Assembly: GCF_014195505.1 (NCBI RefSeq)
Contig: NZ_JACIBV010000001.1
Location: forward strand, 3,162,001-3,226,000
Direction: 5' to 3'
DNA: 64,000 nucleotides
Source of the DNA: Nonomuraea dietziae
GTDB lineage: Bacteria; Actinomycetota; Actinomycetes; Streptosporangiales; Streptosporangiaceae
The notes under the pieces were generated by a model. That model saw only the letters and a list, made by a program, of their open reading frames with translations. It was not told where the DNA came from and did not search any database. Positions 62,597-64,000 of the stretch are shown one piece after another; within the stretch, counting starts at the first letter, position 1; each line of letters starts with the position of its first letter. Made by a program: the position numbers and the translations under genes.

Positions 62597-64000
62597 GCCT
62601 TCTTGCTCCCGATTCCCATCAACTCGTAGAACTCCTTGAGGCCGGGGTGGTCCTTCCACCCGCCGTCCTCGACGGCCTTACCGAACTCGATCGCCGGCCG
62701 GAGAATGAAGTCGGTGCGGTACTCGGGCTTCAGCAGGCGCGCCGCGTTGTTGGCGACCTCGAGCGCCTCGTCGATGTCGCCCTCGATGACCCTGCACTGG
62801 GCCATGTCGAGCCTGATCAGCGTCTGGTCGAGGATGTGGTCGGAGTACTTCTCCAGCGCCTGCTCCAGCACCATGTCGGCCTCGATCGTCTGCCCGAGCT
62901 TGGTGAGCACGTCACCCTGGTAGAAGAACAGCTGCCGCTCGGTGTAGCCGAAGGCGACGTCCTCCTGCTCGTTGGCCTTCATGTGGGAGAAGGCGTTGCG
63001 CGCCTTCTGCAGCGCCCGCTTGGCCTGGTCGACCACTTCCTTCTTGCCGCTGGTGCCGGCCAGCAGCGCGAGCGCGCGGGCCTCGACGACGGGAGCCATG
63101 GCCTGGGCGGCACAGGGTGTCTGGCCCGCCAGGTCGCGGCTCTTCTTGGCGAGGTTGAGCGCCTCGCGCGCGTCGCCGTAGTAGAGCGGCACGAGCGACT
63201 CGCGGGCGGTGACCCACGCGCGCAGGGCGCGGTCGCCCGTCTCGTCGGCCGCGGTGCGCCCGGTGCGGAAGAAGGAACGGGCGAGCCTGTGGTCGCCGAG
63301 GTTGATCATGATCATGCCGCTCAGCCCTGACAGCTGGGCGGCCATGCGGCACAGCCGCTCCTGGAGGTCGGTCGGCTGGCGACGGCTCATCGCCGCGCGC
63401 ACCGCGCTGAGCTCCAGCAGCACGTCGCACAGCAGCCTTAGCGGCGGTGTGCTGGTGTACTGACGGCCGAAGCTGAGCGTCGCCTCCTCCCACTGGTCGA
63501 GCATGGCCGGTGAGACCGTGGCCGTCACCAGCGTCTCGTCCATGCGCCTTCTGATGCCCTCGACGGCGGCGAGCACCTGCGGCTCGAGCTCCCTCAGGGT
63601 GCCGTTGGCCTTGTTGTCCAGAAGAGTTAACAACGTCCTGCGAAGGACGTTCTCGTCGTCGTCGTTGTTGGGTTCGGAGTGGGGCTCGGCGCCGGGCTGA
63701 CTGATCAGCAGATGGCGTGAGGCGAGGAGCTCGCCCCTGCTGTCCTGGGAGTCGCCCCGCACGAGGCCGGGCATTCGGTGGCCGTGGCCGCAGATGCACG
63801 GGCCGTCATAACCGAGTGAGACCGGCTCTACGCGATAGACAGTGCACAAATAGTGAAGATATTCAGGACCTGGGCGTTTCAGGCCGCTTTCGTAGGCCGA
63901 CAACAGCGTCTCACCGATGCCGGGAGCGGGTTTCTCGTCTCTTTCGAACAGCGCTCGCACTTGTTCGATGACGTCGGCCAGCGCAATGCCGTGTGCCAGC
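62593..64000 (-). CDS. XRE-type regulator with TPR-like sensor domain (5' end beyond the window)
   Basis: At least 468 codons; the frame is open through the right edge, so the N-terminus is missing. The remaining helix-turn-helix part reads ALADVIEQVRALFERDEK, then ETLLSAYESGLKRPGPEYLH. A linker with CICGHGH follows, and then about 330 residues of helical hairpins (LSFGRQYTSTPPLRLLCDVL through DIDEALEVANNAARLL), a TPR-like array. Such long XRE regulators of actinobacteria respond to unknown ligands. GNAT is its coupled downstream gene. Confidence 0.85.
   Translation of the reverse strand, partial: LAHGIALADVIEQVRALFERDEKPAPGIGETLLSAYESGLKRPGPEYLHYLCTVYRVEPVSLGYDGPCICGHGHRMPGLVRGDSQDSRGELLASRHLLISQPGAEPHSEPNNDDDENVLRRTLLTLLDNKANGTLRELEPQVLAAVEGIRRRMDETLVTATVSPAMLDQWEEATLSFGRQYTSTPPLRLLCDVLLELSAVRAAMSRRQPTDLQERLCRMAAQLSGLSGMIMINLGDHRLARSFFRTGRTAADETGDRALRAWVTARESLVPLYYGDAREALNLAKKSRDLAGQTPCAAQAMAPVVEARALALLAGTSGKKEVVDQAKRALQKARNAFSHMKANEQEDVAFGYTERQLFFYQGDVLTKLGQTIEADMVLEQALEKYSDHILDQTLIRLDMAQCRVIEGDIDEALEVANNAARLLKPEYRTDFILRPAIEFGKAVEDGGWKDHPGLKEFYELMGIGSKKA

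Overview
The window is very high-GC DNA with many GTG and TTG starts, ATGA/GTGA gene overlaps and typical actinobacterial genes: an Eis-type acetyltransferase, a Rip1-type protease, an XRE/DUF5753-DUF397 pair, an F420-dependent LLM oxidoreductase, a PknB-type kinase and FmdB. It is a chromosomal segment of a filamentous actinomycete. The Streptosporangiales (Nonomuraea-like) are a reasonable guess, but that is inference. No rRNA, tRNA or CRISPR array was seen.

Layout. 0-14.5 kb holds mostly housekeeping genes (YjbR, DinB, rip1, a SpoIIE-type phosphatase, eis, rpiB, def, an aldehyde dehydrogenase, a DsbA-like protein, pepN). Among them is an orphan class III lanthipeptide synthetase (LanKC) lying convergent to an atypical NarL/RamR-like regulator. 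14.6-29.8 kb is an alpha-glucan locus: a ROK repressor, an ABC sugar importer (two permeases and a lipoprotein, no ATPase), a GH15 enzyme and three GH31 enzymes. One GH31 is cytosolic. The other two are secreted, one a CtsZ-like 6-alpha-glucosyltransferase with CBM35 and one with CBM20. A TnpB (IS1341-like) element sits between the binding-protein gene and the GH15 gene. The whole reads as make-outside, import, digest-inside.

29.9-47 kb holds a Ser/Thr kinase, small enzymes, a MarR/MFS divergon, ilvD, a NERD protein, an amidase, an HNH protein, a prolyl oligopeptidase, AraC and VOC genes, and purU preceded by a relic of a GcvT-type gene. 47.4-49.9 kb holds a PiT phosphate transporter and its DUF47 partner, separated by about 0.9 kb of A-depleted tandem-repeat DNA with five 39-bp units. 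50-54.3 kb holds an LLM oxidoreductase/ArsR divergon with two matching operators, a NUDIX hydrolase, the XRE-DUF397 pair and a serine hydrolase.

54.4-57.2 kb has decayed coding fragments, then a compact operon made of a 24-residue basic peptide, a TPR protein overlapping it by 4 bp, and a small four-helix membrane protein. 57.2-64 kb has an EamA transporter with a Cys-rich tail, a heterodimeric ABC exporter whose second subunit is frameshifted just before its H-loop, a GNAT enzyme and a truncated XRE/TPR-type regulator.

The best candidates for something undescribed are the peptide-TPR-membrane operon, the GH31 locus with its unassigned CBM20 enzyme and TnpB insertion, the repeat tract between pit and DUF47, and the orphan LanKC with an altered kinase metal site.
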